A stretch of DNA of 6,712 bases, from assembly GCA_014729315.1 (NCBI GenBank), contig WJKD01000635.1, positions 1-6,712 on the forward strand. Reading direction: 5' to 3'. Of the stretch, positions 1 to 5,928 are shown piece after piece. Each line of letters starts with the position of its first letter. The first letter of the stretch is position 1. The stretch is from Promethearchaeota archaeon. Its GTDB lineage: Archaea > Asgardarchaeota > Lokiarchaeia > Sigynarchaeales > SOKP01. A model generated the notes under the pieces. The model saw only the letters and a list, made by a program, of their open reading frames with translations, did no database searches and was not told where the DNA came from. The translations under genes and the position numbers were made by a program.

Positions 1-428
1 AATGAGAGGAATTTTTTAGAATTTGGGAACCTGTATGTTTTAATCGTTCCCATCAATGCTTCAATCATTTTCTTGAAAAAAACCTCCATCATTGCTTCAA
101 TCATTTTCTTGAAAAAATCCCCAAAAAATAAGTCGTTCAATAATTCGTAGACTTTCTTAAATTCCTCCTCTGATTTCATTTTTAATGTGATAAATTTTTC
201 ATCCTGGTTAATGTCTATATCGCAATCTAAAGCCTCTTGTTTTCCCATGAATTGTCCTAAAGAGCGTTTCATCTCTTCCTCGCTCTTCAACATTCCTCCA
301 ACCATTTTATTTTCTTCGATGTTTGACTCGAGGACGGTTAATTTTATCAATAAATCATCTTCGATTTTTTCGAGTTTAACAGCTTTTCTTAATTGTTCTT
401 TTATTTCGTCCCAATTAAAACCTTCCAT
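1..428 (-). CDS. Hypothetical protein, partial (3' end beyond left edge)
   Basis: An open frame of 142 codons runs from an ATG at 428 leftwards to the window edge without a stop. I do not recognise the protein. It starts MEGFNWDEIKEQLRKAV and is rich in Glu, Lys, Met and Leu. Residues 1-70 look helical, with charged heptad-like stretches (roughly 8-60). Residues 71-90 look like a short beta segment (DCDIDI...KFITLKM), and residues 92-130 are again helical. It has no signal peptide or membrane segment. Residues 105-128 consist of two near-identical 12-residue units, FFKKMIEAMMEV and FFKKMIEALMGT, encoded by a 36-bp tandem repeat. The start is well bounded: an in-frame TAA lies about 30 nt upstream with no ATG, GTG or TTG between, and a weak AGGAAAG precedes the ATG. 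It lies 142 bp beyond the MobA-like gene with its own putative promoter, so it is probably a separate transcription unit. It is real by open frame, codon use and composition; its function is unknown. Confidence 0.72.
   Translation of the reverse strand, partial: MEGFNWDEIKEQLRKAVKLEKIEDDLLIKLTVLESNIEENKMVGGMLKSEEEMKRSLGQFMGKQEALDCDIDINQDEKFITLKMKSEEEFKKVYELLNDLFFGDFFKKMIEAMMEVFFKKMIEALMGTIKTYRFPNSKKFLS
50..117 (-). repeat. 36-bp-period in-frame tandem duplication
   Basis: Positions 50-81 and 86-117 match at 31 of 32 bases with a 36-bp period (mismatch at 56/92). Because 36 is twelve codons, the duplication keeps the reading frame and gives two copies of the amphipathic segment FFKKMIEA. The near-identity at DNA level suggests a recent duplication rather than an ancient protein repeat. 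It is only two units and lies inside a coding frame, so it is not a CRISPR array. Confidence 0.8.
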
Positions 429-460
429 TATCTTTCCTGTTAGTTTGTAGTTTTTTTAAA

Positions 461-520
461 TTACTAATAAAGTAACTCCTTTTAATATTTATTTTTCTCA
501 ATTCAATGGATTGAATTTAG
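461..520 (-). promoter_or_regulatory. Putative promoter of the partial gene with flanking palindromes
   Basis: Reading leftwards, there is an 18-bp palindrome with 8-bp perfect arms and a GG centre (AATTCAATGGATTGAATT, 500-517). It extends to 497-520 with one mismatched pair. It is followed by an A/T-rich TATA-like stretch (TAAATATTAAAA, about 479-490), then a second small inverted repeat, TTACT-N5-AGTAA (461-475), near where transcription would start, and the ATG at 428. The arrangement palindrome, TATA, palindrome is what an archaeal operator-controlled promoter looks like. No experiment or known motif supports it here, and A/T-rich DNA makes short palindromes common. Confidence 0.4.
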
Positions 521-570
521 GTAATAAATTATCCTAATTTCTCAATGTATCTGAAAGAAAATAGTATATC

Positions 571-1245
571 TTAGAAAGATTTTACCAGTTTTTCAAGATC
601 TATTGGACTATTGATATTTATTAAGCTAACGAGATTTTCGTCTAAAGGCTTAATTGATTCTTCAACCGAAATAAAATTTATATTCCAATCTTCGCCTAAA
701 AGGTGATTTAATCCATAATGAGATGTTTCTAGTATTTCTTCAGCTTTAAGATAAGTTTCTTTAACAGGATAGATAGCAAACAAAGGCTCAGTGTATCCAT
801 TTTTCCATCTTGGAATGCAGCAGTCGTATCCCTTTGATTGCTCTATCATATGTTCTATAACGTCAGACTTTATTAAAGGCATATCGCACGAGAGTAAAAA
901 CGCTTTTTTAAAATTGAGTTTGTTGAGTGCCCTAAATCCAGAATAGACTCCTAGAAGAGGAGTTCGCACGCCGATTTTAGAAGCAACCTCTTCGTCATCA
1001 ATAATGAAGTCAACATCCTTAGGATATTCTATTTTTTTGTAATATTCATTTATATCATGAAGTGTGTGAGCGACAAGATAGATATCCTCGTCAAATATTG
1101 CTAGGGTCTCTATTTGATGTAGTATCAGCGGTTTTCCATGGAATTCAAATAATCCTTTTTCCGTTCCGAATCTTTTACTTTTACCCCCAATCAAAATTAA
1201 TATTGCGAGCTTTTTCTGTTCCTTAAAAGTTTCATTTTCGTTCAT
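571..1245 (-). CDS. MobA-like molybdenum cofactor guanylyltransferase, paralogue 1
   Basis: A 224-residue protein of the MobA branch of the NTP-transferase (GT-A-like) fold. MobA transfers GMP from GTP to molybdopterin in the cytoplasm to form the dinucleotide cofactor of Mo/W enzymes. Visible signs are the N-terminal nucleotide loop LIGGKSKRFGTEKG (about 18-31, the family LxGGxSxRxGxDK with Glu for Asp), the R-TPLLG segment (94-99), the metal-binding Asp in SCDMP (Asp121), the IPRW.NG.TEPLFAIY block (144-159), and the C-terminal NINSPIDLEKL (210-220) matching the MobA 'NxNTPEDL' ending. The length is slightly above the usual ~190-200, through an N-terminal extension of about ten residues. 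The ATG lies 8 bp after the upstream paralogue's stop, with GGAG overlapping that stop, so the two are probably co-transcribed. MobA is the best assignment; another nucleotide- or sugar-substrate NTP transferase cannot be excluded, because nothing nearby concerns molybdopterin. Confidence 0.8.
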   Translation of the reverse strand: MNENETFKEQKKLAILILIGGKSKRFGTEKGLFEFHGKPLILHQIETLAIFDEDIYLVAHTLHDINEYYKKIEYPKDVDFIIDDEEVASKIGVRTPLLGVYSGFRALNKLNFKKAFLLSCDMPLIKSDVIEHMIEQSKGYDCCIPRWKNGYTEPLFAIYPVKETYLKAEEILETSHYGLNHLLGEDWNINFISVEESIKPLDENLVSLININSPIDLEKLVKSF

Positions 1246-1253
1246 ATAAAACG

Positions 1254-1946
1254 CTACTCCTTATTTTTATAAAAAAAACGATGTTGAGTTTCTAATTTTT
1301 TTACATCGTTAACAACATTTAAGTTAACAAAAGTAATTAAATCTTTATCCAATAATGCTAATTCGTTTTCAATTGAAATGTATCTCATCTTCCAATTGTC
1401 TTTAAGGATATTTATCAATTTATACGTTTTGGTTTTAATGTTTTTGTAGGTCGGTTCAATTGCTTTTTCAATTCTATATATCGCAAATAAAGGTTCCAAA
1501 TATCCATTGTTCCAAATTGGAATACAGCAGTCGTATCCTTTTGATTGTTCTATCATAAATTTTATAACTTCTGGGTTAATCAACGGCATATCGCAAGAAA
1601 TAGTGAAGACTTTAGTATAATTTTGAGCAAGAAGTTCTTTAAATATTGAATAAAATCCAATCATCGGGCTACGGATGTTGTTATTCGGAGAAATTTTATT
1701 TTGGTCTAAAATAAAGTTGAGTTGATCAGAATTTGTAAGAATAGATTTATAATTCATTATCTGGTCGTTAGAATGGGCGTTGATGAAAATATCTTTTTTA
1801 AATGAATATATTATTTCGAGTTGATGTTGAATTATCGGTTTTCCAAATAGAGGATATAACCCTTTATCAGTTCCAAATCTCGAGCTTCTTCCTCCAACTA
1901 ATATGGCAAAGGCAAGATTATTGCGTTTTTCGGAAATTTGAGTCAT
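1254..1946 (-). CDS. MobA-like molybdenum cofactor guanylyltransferase, paralogue 2
   Basis: A 230-residue MobA-type nucleotidyltransferase and first gene of the pair. The loop LVGGRSSRFGTDKG (16-29) is a complete family signature. Also present are IRSPMIG (91-97), the metal-site Asp in SCDMPLINPEV (Asp119), and the CIPIWNNGYLEPLFAIY block (141-157). The mid-region MIEQSKGYDCCIP (131-143) is identical to paralogue 1, so the genes arose by duplication. The C-terminal half is more divergent: the usual 'NTPED' becomes NVVND (210-214), and a basic tail ending FFYKNKE follows. Paralogue 1 keeps the canonical ending, so this copy may be the one drifting in substrate. The ATG at 1946 lacks a ribosome-binding site and is preceded by A/T-rich DNA shared divergently with purF. 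I infer the same fold and probably NTP-dependent transfer; whether it uses GTP, CTP or another nucleotide, or a different acceptor, is not visible. Confidence 0.78.
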   Translation of the reverse strand: MTQISEKRNNLAFAILVGGRSSRFGTDKGLYPLFGKPIIQHQLEIIYSFKKDIFINAHSNDQIMNYKSILTNSDQLNFILDQNKISPNNNIRSPMIGFYSIFKELLAQNYTKVFTISCDMPLINPEVIKFMIEQSKGYDCCIPIWNNGYLEPLFAIYRIEKAIEPTYKNIKTKTYKLINILKDNWKMRYISIENELALLDKDLITFVNLNVVNDVKKLETQHRFFYKNKE

Positions 1947-1957
1947 TTTATTAATGT

Positions 1958-1976
1958 GTGTATTATCAATTTACAC
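1958..1976. promoter_or_regulatory. Inverted repeat upstream of the MobA-like pair
   Basis: GTGTA and TACAC arms (5 bp each, perfect) are separated by nine bases. They lie 12-30 bp upstream of the ATG of the first MobA-like gene, in its leader or promoter. The arms contain G/C pairs, so the repeat is less trivial than the surrounding A/T palindromes, and its 19-bp span suits a dimeric helix-turn-helix regulator. No known regulator motif is recognised. Confidence 0.25.
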
Positions 1977-1989
1977 TTTTTTGGGGAAA

Positions 1990-2007
1990 GTATTAATATC
2001 GTATTAA
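1990..2007. promoter_or_regulatory. Central palindrome and direct repeat of the divergent region
   Basis: TTAATA-TCG-TATTAA (1993-2007) has perfect 6-bp arms, and GTATTAA also occurs as a direct repeat at 1990-1996 and 2001-2007. It sits roughly midway between two divergent genes, where a shared operator could act on both. The A/T-only arms make chance occurrence plausible. Confidence 0.22.
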
Positions 2008-2075
2008 CCTAATTATTAAAAATTATAAATTATTTAATAAATTGTAAGTCTTAAGAATCTCTCTTCTAATAATTG

Positions 2076-2094
2076 ATAAATATTATCGCGATAA
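2076..2094 (+). promoter_or_regulatory. Putative purF promoter with overlapping palindrome
   Basis: ATAAATATTA (2076-2085) is centred about 27 bp before the purF ATG, the distance expected for a TATA box on a leaderless archaeal transcript. No Shine-Dalgarno sequence precedes the ATG, which fits. Overlapping its downstream side is the perfect 12-bp palindrome TTATCGCGATAA (2083-2094), whose CGCG centre stands out in this A/T-rich stretch. Binding there would block the promoter. Other A/T-rich stretches at 2011-2043 could also serve as TATA elements, so the assignment is tentative. Confidence 0.35.
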
Positions 2095-2106
2095 ATAAAT
2101 AATAAT

Positions 2107-3606
2107 ATGAGAGATAAACCTATTGAGCATTGTGCTGTTTTTGGGGTTACTTGCGACGATATCGGATTTTCCGTTTCCAAATTATTATATCAGGGATTAA
2201 TCGCCCTTCAGCATCGAGGTCAAGAGTCAACGGGCATCTCAATTATGAAGACTGGTGGAGCTATCCACACCTATAAAAGGAAAGGTTTGGTGTCAAAGGT
2301 CCTAAATCGTAAAACACTCACTAAATTCTGGGGAAATGTGGGAATAGGTCACAATCGTTATGCGACCACGGGATCCTCAAATTATTCTTCGAGCGATTTT
2401 TTACAACCTTTTCATTTTAATAACAATGAGCTTGAGTTTTCGTTCGCTTTTAATGGCACAATTCCTAATTACGACGATGTTAAAGAAAAGATGGATAATA
2501 TGGGGAGGGTGTTTGTTACCAACACAGACACCGAAGTAATGGCCCAATTATTTGCTTCTATTGCTATGGGCACGGAAAACTGGCCGGAAATACTTAAAAT
2601 CGCCAGTCGATTTTTGGATGGTTCTTATTCATTAGTAATCATGACAAATAGAGGAGATTTGTACGCAATGAGAGATCCGTTAGGTTTTAAACCTCTTTGT
2701 ATTGGACAATTAAAAACCTCCAATAGAAATCTCTATTTTGTTGCTTCGGAATCTTGTGCTATTGATGCTGTTGGTGGTATTTTATTAAGGGATGTAAAGC
2801 CAGGAGAAATCGTCCATCTGAGTCATCAGAAGGACATACATTCGGAAATGATTTTAAAAAACGATAAGACTGCGCTATGTCAGTTTGAATTCGTTTATTT
2901 TGCCCGACCAGACTCTATTATTGATGATGTCTCTGTAGCCGAAGCTAGATTAAGACTAGGTGAGAATCTTGCTTCGAACGATTCAATATTGAACGATCCT
3001 GATTTTAGAAAAAATGCCATCGTTGTCCCAGTTCCCGATTCGGGAAGAAGTGCTGCCGTTGGCTATGCAAAAAAGGCGGGGTTACCTTATGTAGAAGGAT
3101 TAATGAAAAATAGATATGTCTGGAGGACATTTATCATGCCTGGCCAGAAAGAAAGAAAGGCAGCAGTAAAAGAAAAGTTAAACCCCATAAAAAGCGTCAT
3201 TCAAGGAAAAGACATCATCTTAGTTGACGATTCCATCGTAAGAGGCACTACAACAAAGCAGATCGTATCTCTCCTAAGAGAATCTGGCGGTGCTAAATCA
3301 GTTCATCTTAGAATTAGTTGCCCTCCTGTCATCCGACCGTGTTATATGGGGATTGATTTTCCAACAACAAACGAATTAATTGCTGGAAGGTTTAAAGAAA
3401 AATTTGGTAAAAAATACATCGAGGAAATAAGAGAAAGAATCGGTGCCGATACCTTATTATATCAAACCATTGAGAATTTAAAAGAAGCAGTAGGAAAAAA
3501 TGAAAAGGAATTATGTTTAGCATGCCTTACGGGTAAATATCCCCTTAGATCAGTCCAAGAAAAACTCCATAATTCTAAAGAAATCATTAAAAGAAATGAT
3601 TTTTAG
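2107..3606 (+). CDS. purF: Amidophosphoribosyltransferase (glutamine PRPP amidotransferase)
   Basis: This enzyme catalyses the first committed step of purine synthesis: PRPP plus glutamine gives 5-phosphoribosylamine. At 499 residues it has the normal length. An eight-residue propeptide precedes the nucleophile Cys9 (HCAVFG; most relatives have CGVFG), exposed after self-cleavage. The N-terminal glutaminase half keeps LQHRGQES (34-41), GHNRYATTG with Arg84, FNGT with Asn116-Gly117, and NTDTEV with Asp141. The C-terminal phosphoribosyltransferase half has KNRYVWRTFI (334-343) and the PRPP loop IILVDDSIVRGTT (370-382). The four [4Fe-4S] cysteines of the Bacillus-type enzyme are present: Cys258, Cys412, Cys470 and Cys473. 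It therefore looks fully functional and oxygen-sensitive. It stands alone on the plus strand, divergent from the MobA-like pair and convergent with a second PurF homologue 78 bp away. The ATG has no ribosome-binding site, and no upstream start is needed. Confidence 0.97.
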   Translation: MRDKPIEHCAVFGVTCDDIGFSVSKLLYQGLIALQHRGQESTGISIMKTGGAIHTYKRKGLVSKVLNRKTLTKFWGNVGIGHNRYATTGSSNYSSSDFLQPFHFNNNELEFSFAFNGTIPNYDDVKEKMDNMGRVFVTNTDTEVMAQLFASIAMGTENWPEILKIASRFLDGSYSLVIMTNRGDLYAMRDPLGFKPLCIGQLKTSNRNLYFVASESCAIDAVGGILLRDVKPGEIVHLSHQKDIHSEMILKNDKTALCQFEFVYFARPDSIIDDVSVAEARLRLGENLASNDSILNDPDFRKNAIVVPVPDSGRSAAVGYAKKAGLPYVEGLMKNRYVWRTFIMPGQKERKAAVKEKLNPIKSVIQGKDIILVDDSIVRGTTTKQIVSLLRESGGAKSVHLRISCPPVIRPCYMGIDFPTTNELIAGRFKEKFGKKYIEEIRERIGADTLLYQTIENLKEAVGKNEKELCLACLTGKYPLRSVQEKLHNSKEIIKRNDF

Positions 3607-3684
3607 ATTTCATAGTGATGTTTTTAATAAGGTAAGAATTTTATCGATTAAAAGGTTATTAAACTCTTTATCAAAGTAAAAAGA
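3607..3684. terminator. Bidirectional termination region between convergent genes
   Basis: This 78-bp A/T-rich gap separates two convergent stop codons. A T5 run (3621-3625) lies 15 bp after the purF stop on the plus strand. A second T5 run, reading leftwards at 3678-3682, lies just after the stop of the other gene. No convincing hairpin is visible. Short oligo-T runs are the usual archaeal termination signal, so the call rests on position and composition. Confidence 0.35.
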
Positions 3685-5142
3685 TTAAGAAGTAATTATT
3701 TTCTTAGCAATTCTCTCTTTCTCCACGACTTCTAACCCAAAATAGAGACCAGACCCGTCCCAGCAATAAGTGCAAAGTTTCTCTTTAGGTAAACCAATCG
3801 CTTCGATCAAATCTTCCAGTTTTTGATATTTTAAGCTAGTCAAGCCTAAATCTTCTCGTATGGCGTTAATCATTTTCTTGTAATTCTCTGATTTAGGATC
3901 AGTAAAATTAATCGGGTCTTTGATATCAATTCCTTTCAATTTTTTGATGGCTCGGCGTCCCGCTAATTCTAATACAGAATGGGAACACGAAAAGTTTAGA
4001 AACCTGCAGTTATATATTAATGGTGGACAAGCTGGACGCATATGTACTTCCTTTGCTCCTAACTCATATAATCTCTTAATAGTCTTTCTCAATTGGGTGC
4101 CCCTTACGATGGAATCTTCACAAAATAAAAGTCGCTTTCCTTTGATGATTTCCTCAATCGGAATGAGTTTCATTTTAGCTACTTTCTCTCGAACATCTTG
4201 ATCTTGAGGCATAAAACTACGGGGCCAAGTAGGGGTATATTTAACAAAAGGGCGCGAAAAAGGAATATTCTTCTCAGCGGCATATCCAAGCCCGTGAGCA
4301 GTTCCCGAATCGGGGATTCCTGCAATCAGATCCACTTTTAAATCATCATTTCTAGCCAATCTTGATCCGCATCTATATCTTACCTTCTCTACATTTATAT
4401 TTTCATATTCGGAGGCCGGATATCCGTAGTAAACCCAAAGAAAAGAACATATTTGGATTTTTTCTCCAGGTGGAACTTTTTGTTCCAATCCTCTCTTATT
4501 TATATGATAAACTTCTCCTGGGCCAAGGAATTTCTTCTTCTTATATCCTAGATTGGGAAACGCACATGTTTCCATCGTAACTGCATAAGAATTATCCTTT
4601 TCTCCTATGATTAGAGGCGTCCTTCCATATTTATCCCGAGCGGCGTAGATTCCTGTTTCTGTTAAAATGAGTAGGGTGCAAGATCCATCTATAGAATCAT
4701 GAACTTTTTGAACGCCGTCTTCAAAACTCGAACCTTGACTGATGATGGTCGCCACCAACTCTGTAGGGTTAATCTCTCCACCATGCATCTCTGAAAAAGT
4801 TGCACCATTTTTCAAAGCCTTATCTGCTAAGATTTTAATATTATTAATTTTTCCCACGGTGACAATAGCAAACACTCCTAAATGAGAGTTTATGATAAGG
4901 GGTTGATCGTCATAGTCACTTATAACGCCAATTCCCTTATTCCCATGCATCTTCTTAATGTCTTTTTCAAACTTAGAACGAAATTGAGCATTGGTAATGT
5001 TCTTTATATATCTTTGAAATCCACCAGAGTTTTTAACAGCTAGCCCTCCTCTCATTGTTCCCAAATGGGAATGATAATCCGTTCCGTAGAAAAGATCTTG
5101 CACACAATCCATATTTGAATAGACTCCAAATAACCCGCCCAT
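3685..5142 (-). CDS. PurF homologue with degenerate glutaminase domain
   Basis: A 485-residue protein collinear with PurF. The C-terminal half looks intact: KYTPTWPRSFMP (301-312), the PRPP loop RLLFCEDSIVRGTQL (337-351), and four cysteines in the Fe-S positions (Cys232, Cys379, Cys457, Cys460). The N-terminal half keeps the fold (LFYGTDYHSHLGT; ARDKYGRTPLIIG, 168-180) but not the active site. It starts Met-Gly-Gly-Leu-Phe-Gly where PurF has Cys-Gly-Val-Phe-Gly. The GHxRYAT arginine block is replaced by GIGVISDYD (70-78), the FNG block by IVTVGKINN (93-101), and the DTE aspartate by NPTE (125-128). An in-frame TAA two codons before the ATG rules out an upstream start supplying a cysteine. From memory, Bacteroidetes and Clostridia carry similar proteins starting MGGxFG, often annotated as amidophosphoribosyltransferase, so this is a subfamily trait and perhaps a bacterial acquisition. 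It may be ammonia-dependent or catalyse another PRPP reaction. A 25-residue C-terminal tail follows the CxxC pair. Confidence 0.88.
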   Translation of the reverse strand: MGGLFGVYSNMDCVQDLFYGTDYHSHLGTMRGGLAVKNSGGFQRYIKNITNAQFRSKFEKDIKKMHGNKGIGVISDYDDQPLIINSHLGVFAIVTVGKINNIKILADKALKNGATFSEMHGGEINPTELVATIISQGSSFEDGVQKVHDSIDGSCTLLILTETGIYAARDKYGRTPLIIGEKDNSYAVTMETCAFPNLGYKKKKFLGPGEVYHINKRGLEQKVPPGEKIQICSFLWVYYGYPASEYENINVEKVRYRCGSRLARNDDLKVDLIAGIPDSGTAHGLGYAAEKNIPFSRPFVKYTPTWPRSFMPQDQDVREKVAKMKLIPIEEIIKGKRLLFCEDSIVRGTQLRKTIKRLYELGAKEVHMRPACPPLIYNCRFLNFSCSHSVLELAGRRAIKKLKGIDIKDPINFTDPKSENYKKMINAIREDLGLTSLKYQKLEDLIEAIGLPKEKLCTYCWDGSGLYFGLEVVEKERIAKKIITS

Positions 5143-5234
5143 ATATTAATCCCTAATAAATTAGTTATTATTATATTTTTTAAATTTAAAATTTTAAATC
5201 TATTTTAATTTATTCTTATTAAGTGGAAATGTTT
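5143..5234 (-). promoter_or_regulatory. A/T-rich putative promoter region of the PurF homologue
   Basis: Almost pure A/T sequence upstream of the ATG at 5142. It contains the perfect 16-bp palindrome ATTTAAAATTTTAAAT (5184-5199) and, reading leftwards, the TATA-like stretch TTTAAAAAATATAATAA (about 5168-5184). A weak AGGGAT lies about seven bases before the ATG. The palindrome is A/T only and may be coincidental. No G/C-containing operator was seen. Confidence 0.3.
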
Positions 5235-5242
5235 AAAAAAAA
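5235..5242 (-). terminator. Oligo-T terminator after hisH
   Basis: Reading leftwards from the hisH stop there is a run of eight T (A8 on the plus strand) about 55 bases downstream, before the A/T-rich promoter of the next gene. This fits archaeal-type termination and suggests that hisFH and the PurF homologue are mostly separate transcripts. A small AATCT/AGATT stem (5251-5264) lies just before it but is too weak to rely on. Confidence 0.4.
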
Positions 5243-5296
5243 CGATTATTAATCTAATAAGATTTGAATCGAGGAGTCTAATACATTATTCTCTGC

Positions 5297-5926
5297 TTAT
5301 CGTTTACAATACTCAATAAAATTTTGATATATTTTGATTCCATATTTGCCTGATTTTTCAGGATGGAATTGAGAGGCGACAATATTTTTTTTGGATACTA
5401 TAGAGCAATAAGTTATCTTACCGTATTGGGTCTGTCCTAACATATTTTTCTCATTACTCGGCTTGCAATAAAAACTATGCACGAAATAATAATAAGATTC
5501 ATTAGGGATTCCCTTAATTAAAAAATGTTCTGGATTTAAGAATTGCACTCTATTCCAGCCAATTTGAGGTACTTTTTCCACTTTATTTAAGTCAAATCGA
5601 ACTACATTTCCTCTAATGAGATCTAATCCTTGATGTTCTCCCATTTCATAACTTTTCGAAAATAACAATTGTTGTCCTAAACAAATCCCAAAGAAAGGTT
5701 TACCTTGACTAGCTAATTCATGAATTATTGGTATAAGGTTTTTTTGGTTTAAATGCCTCATTGCATCTCCAAAAGCTCCCACGCCAGGTAATATAACGCC
5801 ATCAGCGTCTAAAATCTCATCTGATTTGTCAGTTATTACTGCTTGTATGTCTATGTGTTTCAAACACTTGTAAATGCTTTTAAGATTTCCCATTTCATAG
5901 TCTATTATTGCAATATAGAATCCCAT
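5297..5926 (-). CDS. hisH: Imidazole glycerol phosphate synthase, glutaminase subunit HisH
   Basis: The class I glutamine amidotransferase subunit of histidine synthesis, which hydrolyses glutamine and channels ammonia to HisF. It has 209 residues, normal for the family. It opens IAIIDYEMGNLKSI (5-18) and has LPGVGAFGDAM (46-56). The catalytic Cys82 lies in GICLGQQLLF, with IGWN (122-125), the YYFVHSFY block (146-153), and His188 and Glu190 of the triad in SQFHPEKSG. The start at 5926 is chosen because homology begins there and a GAGGT ribosome-binding site precedes it by 7 nt. An upstream in-frame ATG at 5962 would add twelve residues with no family match and overlap hisF. Only 2 nt separate it from the hisF stop, so the subunits are translationally coupled. 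The surface-polysaccharide HisH/HisF paralogue type is possible but less likely, since both proteins look canonical. Confidence 0.95.
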   Translation of the reverse strand: MGFYIAIIDYEMGNLKSIYKCLKHIDIQAVITDKSDEILDADGVILPGVGAFGDAMRHLNQKNLIPIIHELASQGKPFFGICLGQQLLFSKSYEMGEHQGLDLIRGNVVRFDLNKVEKVPQIGWNRVQFLNPEHFLIKGIPNESYYYFVHSFYCKPSNEKNMLGQTQYGKITYCSIVSKKNIVASQFHPEKSGKYGIKIYQNFIEYCKR

Positions 5927-5928
5927 AA

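Noticed and set aside
50..117. 36-bp spaced repeat that could suggest the edge of a CRISPR array
   Set aside because: Only two units, directly adjacent without unique spacers, and in frame within a coding sequence whose translation repeats accordingly.
187..450. Plus-strand open frame of 87 codons
   Set aside because: It is the antisense shadow of the unknown minus-strand gene, with low-complexity Ser/Phe-rich translation and no ribosome-binding site.
3920..4580. Two plus-strand open frames (3920-4201 and 4362-4580)
   Set aside because: Both lie antisense within the strongly conserved PurF homologue and show no protein-like features.
5137..5142. Cys-to-Gly at the PurF homologue N-terminus as a simple sequencing error (TGC to GGC)
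   Set aside because: Other glutaminase residues are missing as well, and I recall related bacterial proteins with the same Met-Gly-Gly start.
5246..5275. Segment with GATTTGAATC resembling a tRNA T-arm
   Set aside because: No acceptor, D or anticodon stems can be formed with the flanking A/T-rich sequence.
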